The translations under genes and the position numbers were made by a program. From the NCBI GenBank assembly GCA_964007475.1, contig OZ023273.1, positions 139,845,308 to 139,909,307 of the forward strand: a stretch of 64,000 nucleotides of DNA. Reading direction: 5' to 3'. Under the pieces are notes generated by a model, which saw nothing but the letters and a program-made list of their open reading frames with translations, made no database searches and was not told the origin of the DNA. The DNA comes from Hybos culiciformis. Its lineage: Eukaryota; Arthropoda; Insecta; Diptera; Hybotidae. Below, one piece after another: positions 22,650 through 36,500 of the stretch (position 1 is its first letter; every line of letters starts with the position of its first letter).

Positions 22650-24849
22650 TTAATGTATATAATTTTGATTATTCACAATATTATCTATCAATTTTTCATT
22701 TACTTTCATTAGAATTTTTCCATTTGTTTCATTGATTATTAAATTTTGATTATATTCATAATCATACTCAAACCAAAAACCACCATTTCGATGAACAGCT
22801 TTATTATCAATCATTGTTAATTTAAAAAATTTATTAGTCTTTCTATTAACAAAATGAGGATTCTAGAAAATAGTAAATAAAATAATTAATTTCATAATAA
22901 ATTTGATAAAATTAAACCTACTGCTTTAAATTGATTTTTAAATTAATGGCACATATATGAACAATTAACTTTGATATATTTTTTTCTTTTAGGCATTATG
23001 TTAACCATGGATATTGTGTGCACAATTACTTGATGACACAGTAAACAAATGTTGTTGTTTCGCTTAAATTTATGCTTCTTCAGCATAAAATACTTACATT
23101 TAAAATTTTATTTTTAACATTATCATCCACCTTAATAATTAAATGAAAATTTGATTTTATTTCATATTTATTATTACTCATATGTTTTAATTTTAATTCT
23201 AATTTTTTTATAAAATTAAAAATGAATTCTGGATACGTGAAATTCTCAGTGTAAAAAATATTTACATCACATGCATTTCGAATTTGAACTAAAAATTCAA
23301 TAAAATCATTAGAATTAAAATCAAAACTAGAATTTGTAAAAACTAAATTAAGTTGTTCCAAGTTTGAGTTCCATAAAATTCTGAAATCTGACCAAGGAAT
23401 TATAGATCCACTTAGATAACCAATTAAATGTAAAATTTTTATCTTTTTCATCGAGAAAATAGTTTTAAATCTATCTGCATTCAAATTATTAAAATTATCA
23501 AATTGATGGCAATTAATTTTCAATTCCAATAAATTATCAAAATCTTCTAATACATTGTTTATCAATTGACGATTCAATTTAGTTTCGTTAAGTGATAAAG
23601 AATTTCTAGTTGACGATTCAGATATCCAAAGTTTTTGCAAATTTTTCAAATTTGATAAATTACGTAAATTTCTAATATTTCCACGACTGTAAGTAGCAAA
23701 GAAATTTAACGTTTTTAACTGAAATAGAGAAAAAACTAAATTAATATAAACTATTAAACTTGTTAGTTGTTTGGCACATGAAGAAGATATAACTAGAATT
23801 TTTAGCTAAAGCGATCTCGAGAAAGACTTTTAAATATGATGGAGATCATAATTTAGTTTCAAAATCATATTTTTAAAAGTGCATTTAATTAAAAAAACAA
23901 AAATTATTCAAACGTCTTTGTTAACTTTAACATTACTTCTTCTGTGAAGTAGACTTAAAAATTTATTATAATAGCTTCTTTTAACAAATCATCAAGTCTA
24001 ATTTCCTTCCAATTTTTGATATTTAAATACATTTTTAGTAAAAAAAAAAAATAAAATTTTAATTCAATTTAAAAATTACGTTTAACAATATATCATACTA
24101 TCAGTATTTTAGTAAATTTATCAAAACTATTATAAATATTTCATTATTTTTTTCTAAAATTATTCAAATGCATCATAATGCATTTAAAAAAAAAAAAATT
24201 TTAATAACCTTTTTCAACTCAATAATTTTCCCAATTGCAATATCATTTAAGTTTCTGCAATACTGTATATCTAAATGTTCTAAATTTATTAAACTATTGA
24301 AAATTTCAATCATATATTCATTTTGCAGGCAAGGACAATCAAATAATATCAAATTTATTATATTAATAAAATTTTTAATATATTTTCCAGTAATTTTATT
24401 TTTAGATAAATCTAAAATTTCAATTTTCTTCAAATTAATTATTTTCTGGACTTGATAGTCGGTTATAGAACAATTTATTATTTTTAATATAATTAAATTT
24501 TCAAGTTTTCCAATTTCAGATATATTATATTTTAAATTTAATATTGAATCAAATTTTAAAAAAATTAAAAATTTTAATTTATATAAAATTTGATCAAAAA
24601 ATATATAAAGTTTTGAATAATTTTCTGAATCATAAATTTCTAGATTTCGCAAAACAATCTAGAATTTTCAATAAAAATATTTTTCAATTCAATAATTAAT
24701 TTATTTTTAGATTTTAAATTAAAATAGAAAATTTGCATAAAATGTTGACAAGTTGTTGCAAAAACAATTTGATCCTTAAGTGATAAAAAATTTATAATTT
24801 TCAATAAACAATCATTATTTAATTCATTAACTATTGAATTTTTAGTCAT
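22650..24849 (-). CDS. F-box/leucine-rich-repeat protein, three exons, one apparent frameshift
   Basis: Exon 1 is 24849-24209, exon 2 is 23718-23098 and exon 3 is 22862-22650; both introns (23719-24208 and 22863-23097) are phase 0. The product would be about 490 residues. The N-terminus carries an F-box (residues about 8-42, LNNDCLLKIINFLSLKD then QIVFATTCQHF), the Skp1-binding module of SCF ubiquitin ligases. It is followed by LRR-like units such as LKKIEILDLSKNKI and LINLEHLDIQYCRNL. Exon 1 ends ELKK and exon 2 starts LKTLNFF, restoring an LRR phrase across the intron. Splice sites: donor AAG|GTTATT (weak), acceptor CTATTTCAG; donor AAT|GTAAGTA (strong), acceptor CTATTTTCTAG. The last exon (70 codons) is rich in charged and aromatic residues and ends YIH. 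The expected role is substrate recognition for ubiquitination, inferred from the family. The frame breaks once between 24643 and 24658; everything else is open, so an assembly error is as likely as a young pseudogene. Confidence 0.75.
24643..24658 (-). other. Frameshift site in exon 1 of the F-box/LRR gene
   Basis: The F-box frame meets TAG at 24642-24640. The LRR frame has a TAG at 24661-24659, so any switch must fall between them. The two frames differ by one missing base, and a run of four T on the coding strand (24654-24651) is the natural place. With one base added, exon 1 is 642 bases and fits the phase 0 intron that follows. A real mutation, an assembly error and a programmed shift all remain possible. 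Confidence 0.7.
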
Positions 24850-26470
24850 TTTTTTTTCTATTATTTGTTTTTTTTTAACTTTTAAAATTTAAACACTGCA
24901 GAAATTGTAAAAATAAAAAATTTTATCGAAGAAAATTTTTTTTACTTTTGAATAAATTTAATTTATTACTTAACTTCAAAGATTACATGCAGATAATTTT
25001 TGTAATAAAAGGCAAATTTTAATATTATTCGTCTAAATAAATATTATGGACATTCTACTAATGTCAAAATCGGAAACTAAACCCTGCTTGATAATTTTCT
25101 CTCTAAATTATTTTCTGGAAGTCCTATTTGAATTTATTCAATTTTAATTTATAACGCGCATGAAATCGAAAAGTATAGTAGAAAATTATAATATATTACG
25201 AAGACTATACACAAAGGTATTAATATTTTACGCAAATATTATTCAAATCATGAGCTATTTTTTACCTAAATAAATTTTCTTAATAAATAATCCTGAAAAT
25301 AAGAAAATGTTAATTGTTATCAAATGAAATTATCACGTTATTATTAGAAATTTCAATGTTTTCAACTACATATTATACTACAGATAAAGTTCTCTGCGAT
25401 TTATAATTTCAATTCACAAGAATTTAATAAAATCTAAGCGCCGCAAAAACAAATACACTCTCATTGCTTAAACTTTTCTATCAATCGTCACTAGAATCAT
25501 ACCAGAATCAAGTTATAATAGCATTAATTTCAATTCATAATAATTATTAACGAAAAAAGTTTTATAATGTAAACTCCTAAACCATACTGTGTTATAATAT
25601 ATAACTTATAGTTACGAATTTTATAATTTACGTATATTATTATTATACTGACAGTTTTCCATTATGTATAGACACAGTAAAATTAATTTGTAGAAAATTT
25701 CCAGTTTTTTTTTTCGATGTAAATAAGAAAAAATTATCATTCTTACGAATATCTTTTAAATGTTGAATATATATTTTTTATACTTTTAAATTTATAAATT
25801 TTCAATTTAGGTACATACTTATATAATATATACATAAATATATTTGTTGTTTTCTTCAAGTTCAATCAGCTGTGTACTGGTACATCGAACAATTAACATT
25901 GATAAGAGATTTACATGTCTTATTTAATAAAATCATTGATGTATATTTAAATGAAATCAGTTGTAACATAAACAAAAAACAAAGAAAATGTATCTTAAAT
26001 TGAGCGAATAAACATTTTTCAAACTTAAATATATATAAAATACGTCATTTACAATAATTCCTTCATCGATTTTATTACGTAAATTTGAATTGTATATTAT
26101 TAAAATAAATAAAATAATATAATGAGGGGACAAAATATTGAAAGCATAATTTGAAACATAATATTATATAGTCTATGAAAAGAAATGTACAGGCTTATTA
26201 AAAATTATCTTCAATGATATTTATTGCTGACTGATAATTTCAAAATAATGATTTTTAATGTTTATTTTATATAGACAGGTAGATTCGCTGCGTTACTTAT
26301 ATAAGATTTAGCTGACTGAGTAATAAATATGACGAAATTCTGAAGATAAATTTTAATATAACCTCATATTTTTTCAGTCGGATGTAGAACAAATTTTTCA
26401 AATCATTACCTTAACTTTAGTTTTATTAATTCATTCCAATTTAATTTATTTCAAATTATATTATATATCG
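24850..26470. other. Upstream of the F-box/LRR gene; no gene seen
   Basis: A+T-rich. The promoter of the minus-strand F-box/LRR gene must lie near 24850-25000, but no clear TATA box or initiator stands out among the many TATA-like runs. Confidence 0.35.
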
Positions 26471-26669
26471 TCAGTCGGCGAAATAAACCTTGTTAGTGTG
26501 TTTTTTGAAATGTTTCAAAAATATTCAAGGTTTGGTTACCAAAGCTATCCACGTAAATTTACCAAATTTTTATTTCGATAATCGCTGACCGTAAAAAATA
26601 TTTCGAGACGTAGATTAACAAAAAGGAAACAAGTTAAGCAGCCGACCAACGAATACACTATTGGAGCAA
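26471..26669 (+). other. Candidate 5' exon (mostly untranslated) of an unseen plus-strand gene
   Basis: The stretch is less A+T-rich than its surroundings. It begins at an insect-type initiator (TCAGTC at 26471) and ends at a strong donor (GCAA|GTAAGTTT, GT at 26670-26671). It contains a 23-codon upstream reading frame at 26510-26581 (MFQKYSRFGYQSYPRK and on), closed by TAA. No matching downstream exon could be identified, so this is a suggestion based on composition and one good splice site. Confidence 0.3.
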
Positions 26670-26671
26670 GT

Positions 26672-29600
26672 AAGTTTTTTGTTATTTATTTTTTTTTGCC
26701 CAATTTCTTATATTATTCTGCATTATTTTACAAAATTTATAGTTATGTATGCGTATATTATTTTTTCATGAATATTACTTTGATGTGTAAGGGAATTCAA
26801 AATGTAATTTTATTGTTTACTTCGGCTGCTAAATATTTTATCTTTTGTATTGTCAATAAATTTTATAACAACCAAAATTCAAATTGACAACCATCAGCAA
26901 TGTATGAACACAATATTTATTATGTTTGTGAATGAAAAATAAAAATAAAATAAAAATCCTTAAGCTAAAATATAATATTTATCTTAATTTTTTTTTTCTG
27001 TAGGTAGGTTATTTGTTTTATATTATTATCAACAGTTTTATATTGTAAAACAAAGAAATTACCTTGATTATCTTCTTTTTTTTTTATTTATTTATTTATT
27101 TATTTTTAAAAATTATTATTATTTTTTTTTTTGAAAATTTTCGTAATAATTTTGTAAACAACTTGACTTTAACTCTCAAAAATCTGTTAATTTCTAGATA
27201 AATATATATATTTTAACTTTTATGTCATGTATCTAAAATACGTTTATGTAAAACTTTTATCCTTTTTAACACTTTAATTCCCTGAAGCAATTAGTTAAAC
27301 ATGAACAATGAACAACATAACAGAAATTATAACAAAACAGAAGAATCATCATAAAAAAAAAAAAAAAAACAGATATTCTACATGTATGTATGTCCTGTGG
27401 GAGAAAATGATAAAAGTCATTAAAGAGTTTTTCCTTTTTTCTTTTTTTTTCTTGTTTTAATATTTATTTAAATTGTAATCCTGAATAGTGTTTTTCTTTT
27501 AATCTCATTGTAAACAATTTTGAATAATTTATTTAAAACAAAAACAAAAATAAAAATACAAAAAAAAAAAAAAACAGAAAAACATTAAGACCTTTTACGT
27601 TTCATAAGTTAACTAAATAATATGCTGCTATGAAAATTCTCTTAGGTAATTCAAGTTTATTATTAAATGTACCTTTAGGATTGAAATATGTATACCTAGA
27701 AAAATACATAACAATCAATTTAATGACATTTTCAAAAAATACAAAAAAAAAAAAATTTCCCACTTACAATTTAACAAACAAAAAGCAAAAAAAAAAACAT
27801 AAATAAATAAACAAACAAAATAAAATAAAAAATATGTTGAAGAAGCATTTTTTTCGGAAAATATATGTGTGTATCTATATTATGTAAATATGTTGTTTTC
27901 TGGGAACTTGAAATGTGAAATGCAGATTCTAAGAAGAGTATAACTCACACAAAAAAAAAACCGAAGTTCAAATTTTCATTTTTAGAAAATCTTTCAGGAG
28001 AGAAAATTAATTATATTTTATAGCATTGTCTATTTATAAAGAACAATGCGTCCCAAAAGCCAAGTTCTTAATCGGTGGCCGAAGTACATTTTGATAAAAT
28101 TTGAAAATTTCATGTGAAATAATTTTTGTCTTACGACAAGCTTTGAACAAATCTAAGGATTCGTCTTGTTCTAAAGGAAAAATTGTATTTAGAAATCAAT
28201 AGAGTTTTATTTAAATTTCGATAATAATTCTTGTAAATTATCAAATCAAATGTCATTTACAAAAATTAACCACCGAGGGTTCTTCAGAATACGCCTTGTT
28301 ATTTTTAAGTTGTTTTACATTTTTGAATCATTCTATTTTGAAATTCTATATTTAAATTATTCATGAAAAATCGACTTTATAAATTGCATTTTGTAATTCA
28401 ATAATTTTTAATATGAAGAAAAGTATAATCCCTTGCTTCTAATAAACTTGGCAAAAAATAAAATAAAAGAAATAGAAAAATTCACATGTTTATTTAAATT
28501 TTTACTTTGTTTCTACAAAAATATTCCAATTGTGAGGAATTTTAAGAATTCAAATAAATATTATTACAAACCTATTTATGTTTCATCAGGTATCAAATCC
28601 CAATTGAAATTTAGTTTTTGATAGGAAATATTTTTTTTAAATAAAGCAAACTAAAACTATTATTATTATGATAAAAACTATATCTTTTATAGAGTATCTT
28701 CTAACCGAGATATGCGATGTAATAAAATACAATCATCCCAAGTTTTGAAGCTAACTCAATACATTTAAAAGTTCATATTGTTGTATTCTCCCAAAATCTG
28801 AACTCAGAATACTTTAATTAGTAGTTTTTAATATTCACATATAGTTGAAATAACAAAATTTTTTCCCAATTTAATTTTTTCTTTTACATAGAAAGAATAT
28901 TAATAAAAATTACATATTGAAAGAAATTTTAATAAGTCTATAAAAATGATCTATCTATTCATAATTTTGCAAAAATAAAATATTCTAATAATCTTAGTTG
29001 TATACCTACCTATATAATACACATCAAATATTATATTTTAGCAATTAATTTGTTTATATAATATTAATACTTTGTGCTGCATCAAAATGATAATCATGAT
29101 GTGACAGTTTCATTATAAGTCCAACATTATAAAATTATAAATACATATATTGATACATAAATTTATGTTTTATTTTATACAAAAAAAAATATATATATAT
29201 GTATATAGAAAAGAGAGAAAAATATTTTATGGATGATATAATTTAGATATCCAATAAATGAAATTATTAACAAATCATAGAGGTTTATTGAAAATTTCAC
29301 GATACCTATATAACATAATTCAATGCATCATGGTTAAATAATCCTAAAATAATGTTCATCATTTTATCTAAATATCTAATTATATAAAAAAAAATATATT
29401 TCTTTAATAAAGATTGGAAAATCCGCAGGTTATTATCTAACCAAAAAATTACCTATATTTATATATACTATACGTTAAAAATATATTTTATATAATTGAG
29501 AATTCATTAAAAAAAAAAAAACTTTGATACACTTAATTTTTATACCATTAAAATTGTCATTTCTATCTACAAACCGTTGAATACATATATGCATAAAACA

Positions 29601-32460
29601 GAACAGATATTTTATTGGTACTTTTTGAGCTTATAGTATATAGTATATATACTGTACAACATATTGTACAAAATTCAAATACAGGTGTATTTTTTCAACA
29701 TTTTAGTGTCTAGTCGATAGAAATGCAATCAATAGATTGATTTAAAATGTTATATACATTTTGGTTTTCAAATTTTTGCTGACTTATTTTTCAAATATTT
29801 GTTATATTGAATACCCTGAATCTTTTATTTTTATTTTTTTGAATAAATATACAAAATTTTGTATTAATTTAAAATGAAAAAAAAAGAGAAAAAAAAATAA
29901 TAATAATAATATAAAGCTTTCGAATTATTCAATTTGTTGAATAAATTTCATTACAAATACCATATAAGCTGATTAAATAAAATTCAGGGTGAAAAAGCTT
30001 TTGTTATCTTTATTAACATATATGATACATATAAAATTGACATTAAAAATCAACAAATGATATAAAATAAAGTTAACAAAATAATTCGATTTTAATGTTA
30101 ATGTTTCAATAATGAACAAAGGGGTTTTTTGAATAAAATACAAATAATAACTTTAAATTAGGTTAAATTGTAGGTGAAATTTTATTTTTCACAAAAATAT
30201 TGTACACCGTGTCAGAAGTTCCACAATCGTCAGAAAAGTCTTAAAATTCTGTTTAAAGTTTTTACAATTAAAGTTTTGTTTTTTTATATATTTTAACTTT
30301 TGAGCGTCGGCAAAATAAATTTTCGTTTGATTTGTCCAGTTAGGATTTCTCCGATTAAAAATAAATGTGTATACATTTCCAGTCAGTTTAAGAAGTCGAC
30401 TTAAATTTTTTTCTATATTGATTATATGGTTCTTGTATAAATTTATATTTTCTTACATATCAATGTTCATATTTAAATCGCCTTAAATTACACATTTTTA
30501 TCTCTTAGGATTTCTTTGGTTTTAAAACTGAATAAGTAATAAAATATTTTTAGAAATTACGATATTTACCAGGTCTATTAGAAGATTTCCGTGAAACTGC
30601 AAATATGATAATTAGTTAAAAGTAAATTAAACTATACAAATTAAACTCTTTTATATGCCATTAAGTATGTGTCATCATAAAAACTAATTCTTGTATTTTG
30701 TAATATCAACACACTTAAATAGACCTAACGAAAATTTAAAGAAATGAATACACCGTTTATAATAAATCATTGCTAATATAAGTTCAAATGCATTTTATGC
30801 ATTCTATAAGCATAAACACATAAAACATATTATAGTCTATACAAAATTGAACTTTTTTTTTTGTGAAAAATGTACACAGTATTTCTATTTTAGTGATGCA
30901 TGCAAATATTATTATTCTCTTTGGGTTATATGGATTTGTGAAACTAGGCAAACGTGATTCAGTTTCACATTAAATTATAAAAAGGATAAAAAGGAAAAAA
31001 AAAATAAACATTGATGGGAGATTTTTATTGAAACATAGTAAACTATCTTTTAATTCTTTTTTTTTTTGCTAGGTATATTTTCTATGGTTGGTATTTATAC
31101 ATGAGCCAAGAAAAAAAAAAGTAATAATAACAATCCAATAATATCGGATTTTTATTCTATTTTTTTTTTATTTATTTTTTTTTTTGAATGTGCAATCAAA
31201 ATAAAATATTTTGTATCCAAATATACTAGCATATAATTGTACAATATGTACGTTATATGTATATATTATTGAGATTATACATGAATCGGTATAACTAATA
31301 TATAACATTTTATCAAAATTTATTGGATTTTATTTAGCTTATTCATGTAGTAAGGGTGATTTTAACTTAACTAGAAATTTAAGATAAGAAAAATAATATC
31401 TTCAGGGTAAATAGAATTTTACTTGTAATTTGTAGACCAAGGATATTAGAAGTAATTTTAAAATTTCAAATAAAGTACCTTTTTGATATGTAAGAGATTG
31501 ATGGCAATACAAATGTTATAAAATATCTGCCAATACAATTTTGATGTAATAATTTTATTTTAATGGGAAAAATTATGTTTAAAATATATGGTTCAGATTT
31601 TATGAATAAGACAGCAGAAAGTAAATTCGGAGAATTGAAAAGTTTTTTTGCTATAATTGGACAGAAGAAAAAATTTCTATAAAATACCAATATAATTATA
31701 TTACAAGTTAAGTCATAGTTTTTCTCGGTCACAAGCATTGGATATTTTTAAACTGATTTTTGGTGTTTTTTAATATTTCTCCAAGCTTGTTCTATACAAA
31801 ATATGTTTAAGGTAGAATAACTACGTAGTTTTCTCACTTTGCGAAACACTTGTCGAAAATTAATAAGATATTTTCTTATTCCTACTGGAAATACATATTG
31901 AATAACACATAATGGATATTTACAATATAAGTAAAATAACACTAATTGTAATTATGATAGTCATGATTTGTTTTGTTGAGAAATAGAATATTTACTTAGT
32001 GCAATATCAATTATTATATAGATCTTTTAAACTTTTGATAACGGAAATTTGTAATTATGATAGGAAAAAAAAAATTTTTCTTCACACTTTACAAATATTC
32101 AACTGAATATTTTAACTTCAGGCCAGAAATAAATTTAATAATTTAAATTTTCGGGAAAAGAAAATCTTTTCTCTAATTGCAATGATAATATAAGCTTGTT
32201 TCTTTATTAAGAAAATTGCATTCCATTTCTGTACCACAACCACAATGTAGAGGCAAAAAATATAATAGAGAGTGCAGTATCTACATAGAGAGTCAGAATA
32301 ATGAACAGAATTAATAAATATGAATGATTATGGCTGTTAGAGTACAAGGGTGATTATTGTTGTAGATAATGAAAATTCTGGTTTTCTCCCAATTATATCA
32401 TCAAATCATAAAATACATTTTTCATTAGAATTAATTAAATTTAAATAAATTTACTGGAAA
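26672..32460. other. Gene-free A+T-rich DNA, possibly intronic
   Basis: No coding sequence I can support. It contains (TTTA)n near 27085-27105, many poly(A) tracts and TA-rich runs. If the candidate exon at 26.5 kb is real, this would be the start of its intron. Confidence 0.35.
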
Positions 32461-32465
32461 GAGAT

Positions 32466-33254
32466 TGGTATAGTTCTGCACTACTGGAATTTTGTCTCTG
32501 CACAACTGATATAGTTCTGCAGAACTGGTATTTAGTCTCTGCACAACTAGTATAGTTCAGAACAACTGGTATTTTGGCCCTGCACAACTGGTATAGTTCT
32601 GCACAACTGGTATTTAGTCTCTGCACAGCTGGTATAGTTCTGCACAACTGGTATTTAGTCTCTGCACAACTGCTATAGTTCTGCACAACTGGTATTTAGT
32701 CTCTGCAAAACTAGTATAGTTCTGCACAACTGGTATTTAATCTCTGCAAAATTGGTATAGTTCTGCACAACTGCTATTTAGTATCTGCACAACTGGTATA
32801 GTTCTGCACAACTGGTATTTAGTCTCTGCACGACTGATATACTTCTGCAGGACTGGTATTTAGTTTCTGGACAACAAGTATAGTTCTGCACAACTGGTAT
32901 TTAGTCTCTGCACAACTGGTATAGTTCTGCAAAACTGATATTTAGTTTCTGCACAACAGGTATAGTTCTGCACAACTGGTATTTAGTCTCTGGACAACTG
33001 GTATAGTTCTGCACAACTTGAATTTAATATCTGCACAACTGGTATAGTTCTGCACAACTGGTATTTTGGCTCTGCACAACTGGTAGAGTTCTACGCAAGT
33101 GGTATTTAGTCTCTGCAACTGGTATAGTTCTGCATAACTAGTATTTAGTCTCTGCACAACTGGTATAGTTCTGCACAACTGGTATAGTTCTGCACAGCTG
33201 GTATTAACTCCCTGCACATCTGGTATAGTTCTGCGCAACTGGTTCTGCGCAACC
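32466..33254 (-). repeat. 41-bp minisatellite, about 19 units
   Basis: The unit is TATAGTTCTGCACAACTGG (19 bases) followed by a 22-base half that starts TATTTAGTCTCTG and ends CTGCACAACTGG. The two halves are themselves related, so the unit is probably an old dimer. Copies vary by single substitutions and by occasional loss of a half unit. The minus strand shows open frames of 81 and 98 codons rich in CAELYQLCR-type words, but 41 is not a multiple of three, so the peptide words merely cycle through frames; I do not call a gene. The array is less A+T-rich than its surroundings. Confidence 0.9.
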
Positions 33255-33286
33255 CGTTTTTTTATTTCAGAATTTTCTCCGATGAA

Positions 33287-33514
33287 TGTTTTAAAAAAAA
33301 TTCTGATTGCAGTTGTATTTTAATAAGAGTTTCAAATTTGTCTTCGCAAAGAAAATAACGAAACATTGTATTTGATTTTATTTGTCACAATTTCGTTCGT
33401 TGTTTTAAAAAAATTTCTGGTTGCAGTTGTATTTTAGTAAGAGTTCCAATTTTGTCTTCGCAAAAAAAATAACGAAAAATTGTTTTTGATTTTATTTGTC
33501 ACAATTTCGTTCGC
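33287..33514 (+). repeat. 114-bp tandem duplication next to the minisatellite
   Basis: Two units (33287-33400 and 33401-33514) beginning TGTTTTAAAAAAA and ending CACAATTTCGTTCG, with a few differences (TCTGATTGC/TCTGGTTGC, TTTCAAATT/TTCCAATTT). It directly follows the 41-bp array. Confidence 0.8.
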
Positions 33515-36500
33515 TTTAATAGTGGATTACAGCACATGTTAAGAAAATTTGTTATTACAACGAGTTGTGTATAGACAAAAACACATATACACGAGTCAAT
33601 AATTATATCACGAGACCGTAGTAAGTTTCAATTAGTATTGTACAACATTGTGGGTGGTCGTATATTTCTGTATAGTTTTCCTCTATGGTGGCTCTTTAAA
33701 AAATAAAAAAAACTGAAAATGGCTCTCATTGACCTCATGCGTGCCCACCCTTGGCATATACCTATATTTATACCTGAAATAAATAACAAATCAAATCCAA
33801 TATTGCAACAGAGAAAACAGAATAAAAAAAAATAATAATAATAAGAATAATAATAATTCATTCTACCACTGTTTATGCCCCTAGAGCAAAATATTATACA
33901 ATTTAAAAAAAAAATAAAAAATCCTTAATCATTTTGGTATGTTCAACACGTTTCAATTCTCTTCCATTGAAATCATTCTTTAATGATTCTGAAACAGGGA
34001 TTCCTTGGATCACTTTTTTTTTCTACAAAAGACAGAAAAAAAAAAGTGAACTTTTTTTTTTTTAATTTTCTTCTTTTTTTTCAAGTTTTTTGCATTGCAG
34101 ATTTTCACACAAAAAGAAAGAAAAAAAAAAAGAATCTTTAAATAGTTTCGGTGTCAAAAAAGAGATTTTCCATTATTCATTTTCTGTGGAATTTATGCTC
34201 AATTCCTTTTTTTTTTTCGTTGCTTCTTCTTTTTTATATCTTTCATTCATTTCTTTAAAAGAAAATATTTATGTTTATATATATAAATTTGAAAAGTATT
34301 TAACATTGAACATAAAAAATGAAATAAATTCCAATAGCGTAGTATTATTTCAAAAAAAAAGAAGAAAACTAAAAGATAATAATAAAAAGTAAAAGAAAAA
34401 TAATTTCAAAAGGCGAAATCGAGAAAAAATATAAGTTTAGTGTTTCTATGTTTTATTTGCAATAATAAAAGCTTTTTAAAAACAAATAACCAAAACCACA
34501 TTGTATTGTTCTTCATATATATAATATCCTTGAAATGAAAAAAAAAAGAAAAAAATTATCCTTAAAGGCGTTATGGTACTTATATAAATTAAACGCATGG
34601 TCAACAATTTCTTATTTATTTAACATTAGGTCAGAACTTTTCAATTTCGTTCCCAACCAATTAGGATTTTCAAATTTAAATAATAAATAACTAGGAATCT
34701 AATTAGGACATATTATAGCGAAGTAACCAATTCTGCAATTAAAAACAAGTTACATTTTTACATATGTAATGTACCTGAAAGCTCAAAATCGTTAATGCTG
34801 AGAAATATCACCAGACTAAATGCTAAAGACAACAACTAAATTTTATTTCATCATTCAATCAAAAATATTTTCAAAAATCTCAAATTCAACAATTTGATTT
34901 TTTTTTTGCAAACATTTTTTTCCAAAAGTCATTAGAACACCCACCTTGAACTTTAAAAAAAAAAAACAGCATAAATAGATAATGTTGATCGATTGACCAC
35001 AGATAACTTGAGAAAAAAAAAAAAAACCTAATACTAAAGTGATTTTTTAATAAAGAATTTATTTTTTTTTTATTCCCCTTTTCCTATTTTGATATTTTCT
35101 TGATTACCATAATAGAAGGAAATAAATTAGGTTTTTCCTTTTTATGCTGTTTAGTTTTTATTTTTTTCCCTCTGAATGATATTACACATTTTCTTCCTTT
35201 CTGGATAAAGTCACTTTGAAAATAAATGTTTGAGAGAAGAAAAAAAAATGAAAATAAAAAAAAAGCAAAAAAATGCCAAGGATTTGATTAATGAGACACC
35301 AAGAAGTCTATCAATTAGCATGACATTATTTTAATTGAATTTAAATTGAATAATTTTCCCAAAAAAAAAAATAAAAATAAAATAAGAACTTCTTTTCTTG
35401 TATGTTATTTTGGTAGGAAATAAAAACTCTTGAGTGTTTCGAGGATTAATTTTTTTTTTCTTTCTTTTTTGCATTGGTTGAAAAAAGATAATGTTGAAGA
35501 ATTCATAAGAATCGGTGTTTATTTTAACCCATGGAAAATTAATTGGGAAAAAGTATAATGTTGTTATGAGAATTATTGTAAAAATAAGTAGTCTCGACAC
35601 CTTTGTGCTGTAACTCTGTCTATTTAACTGTCTTTTTAACTTAAATTACAAAATCTTTCATACTATAGCTTTGCACGTCAATGGCAAAAACAATTATCAG
35701 CACTATATAAAATGTATTATAGTTTCTGCTGACAATAGTAAAAACTAAAATTACTTAAATGATTATAATTTAACATTACCAAGCTGATATCAAAATTTAT
35801 TGTGACTATAAATTTATTATAACTTATATAAAGTACAATAAACATTTTATAACTATTGAATATACAGACCCTAATATTACCTCAGATACAAAGTCTATGA
35901 AATTTTTCAAAACGAAGGTTAATAAACACAACGATAAAGATTTTTCGTGGTTTGGAACTTTTTTTTTTTTTTTGAAAAATAATTATAGATGAATCAGCAT
36001 AATATGTTTTTTTTTTTACAATATTGAATCAAGCAAGGAAAAATTAGTGAGGATCTAATTAATTTTGAATTTGAGAATTTATTTTCGTAACCATATAAAA
36101 ATAACTGAAAAGAAAAATTTCCTTTAAAAATATTTAAATTTTTAAAGAAGAATTATGTGTGTTATGTTTTCAAGCGATTTAGAATTCATTTAATGTATAA
36201 TGTTGGCTTACATATTACATACGTATATATATTTTAAGAAATGTTTTTTTAATTATTTAAAAAAAAAAAACAATTAGAATAAATTTTCTCAACTCATGAT
36301 GGAAATAATTTTAAAGCAATCATGCAGCAATATTCATTTGAGGCAGTCTTTAAATTTTTTTTCAAGTAAGAACTTCTTTTATCTTAAAATGTAGCTAATT
36401 CTGCTAATACAACATTTGTAGCACTTGATTAATTCATATTTATTGTAAAAAAAAAATGACGTTTGAACAATAAAAGAATCCAGTTTTACTATTATCGTTG

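Noticed and set aside
24168..24455. Plus-strand open frame over exon 1 of the F-box/LRR gene
   Set aside because: Antisense shadow; the LRR pattern and splice sites are on the minus strand.
28060..28290. Possible inverted pair (AATCGGTGG near 28070 and AACCACCGAG near 28270)
   Set aside because: Only about eight bases match and no target duplication is visible; chance is likely.
31466..31942. Two consecutive hydrophobic open frames on the minus strand (64 and 90 codons) that could suggest a chemoreceptor fragment
   Set aside because: No recognisable motif, no splice sites joining them, and the composition is ordinary for this A+T-rich DNA.
32441..33238. Two open frames on the minus strand inside the minisatellite (81 and 98 codons)
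   Set aside because: They are translations of a 41-bp repeat that cycles through all three frames; no start context, signal or domain.
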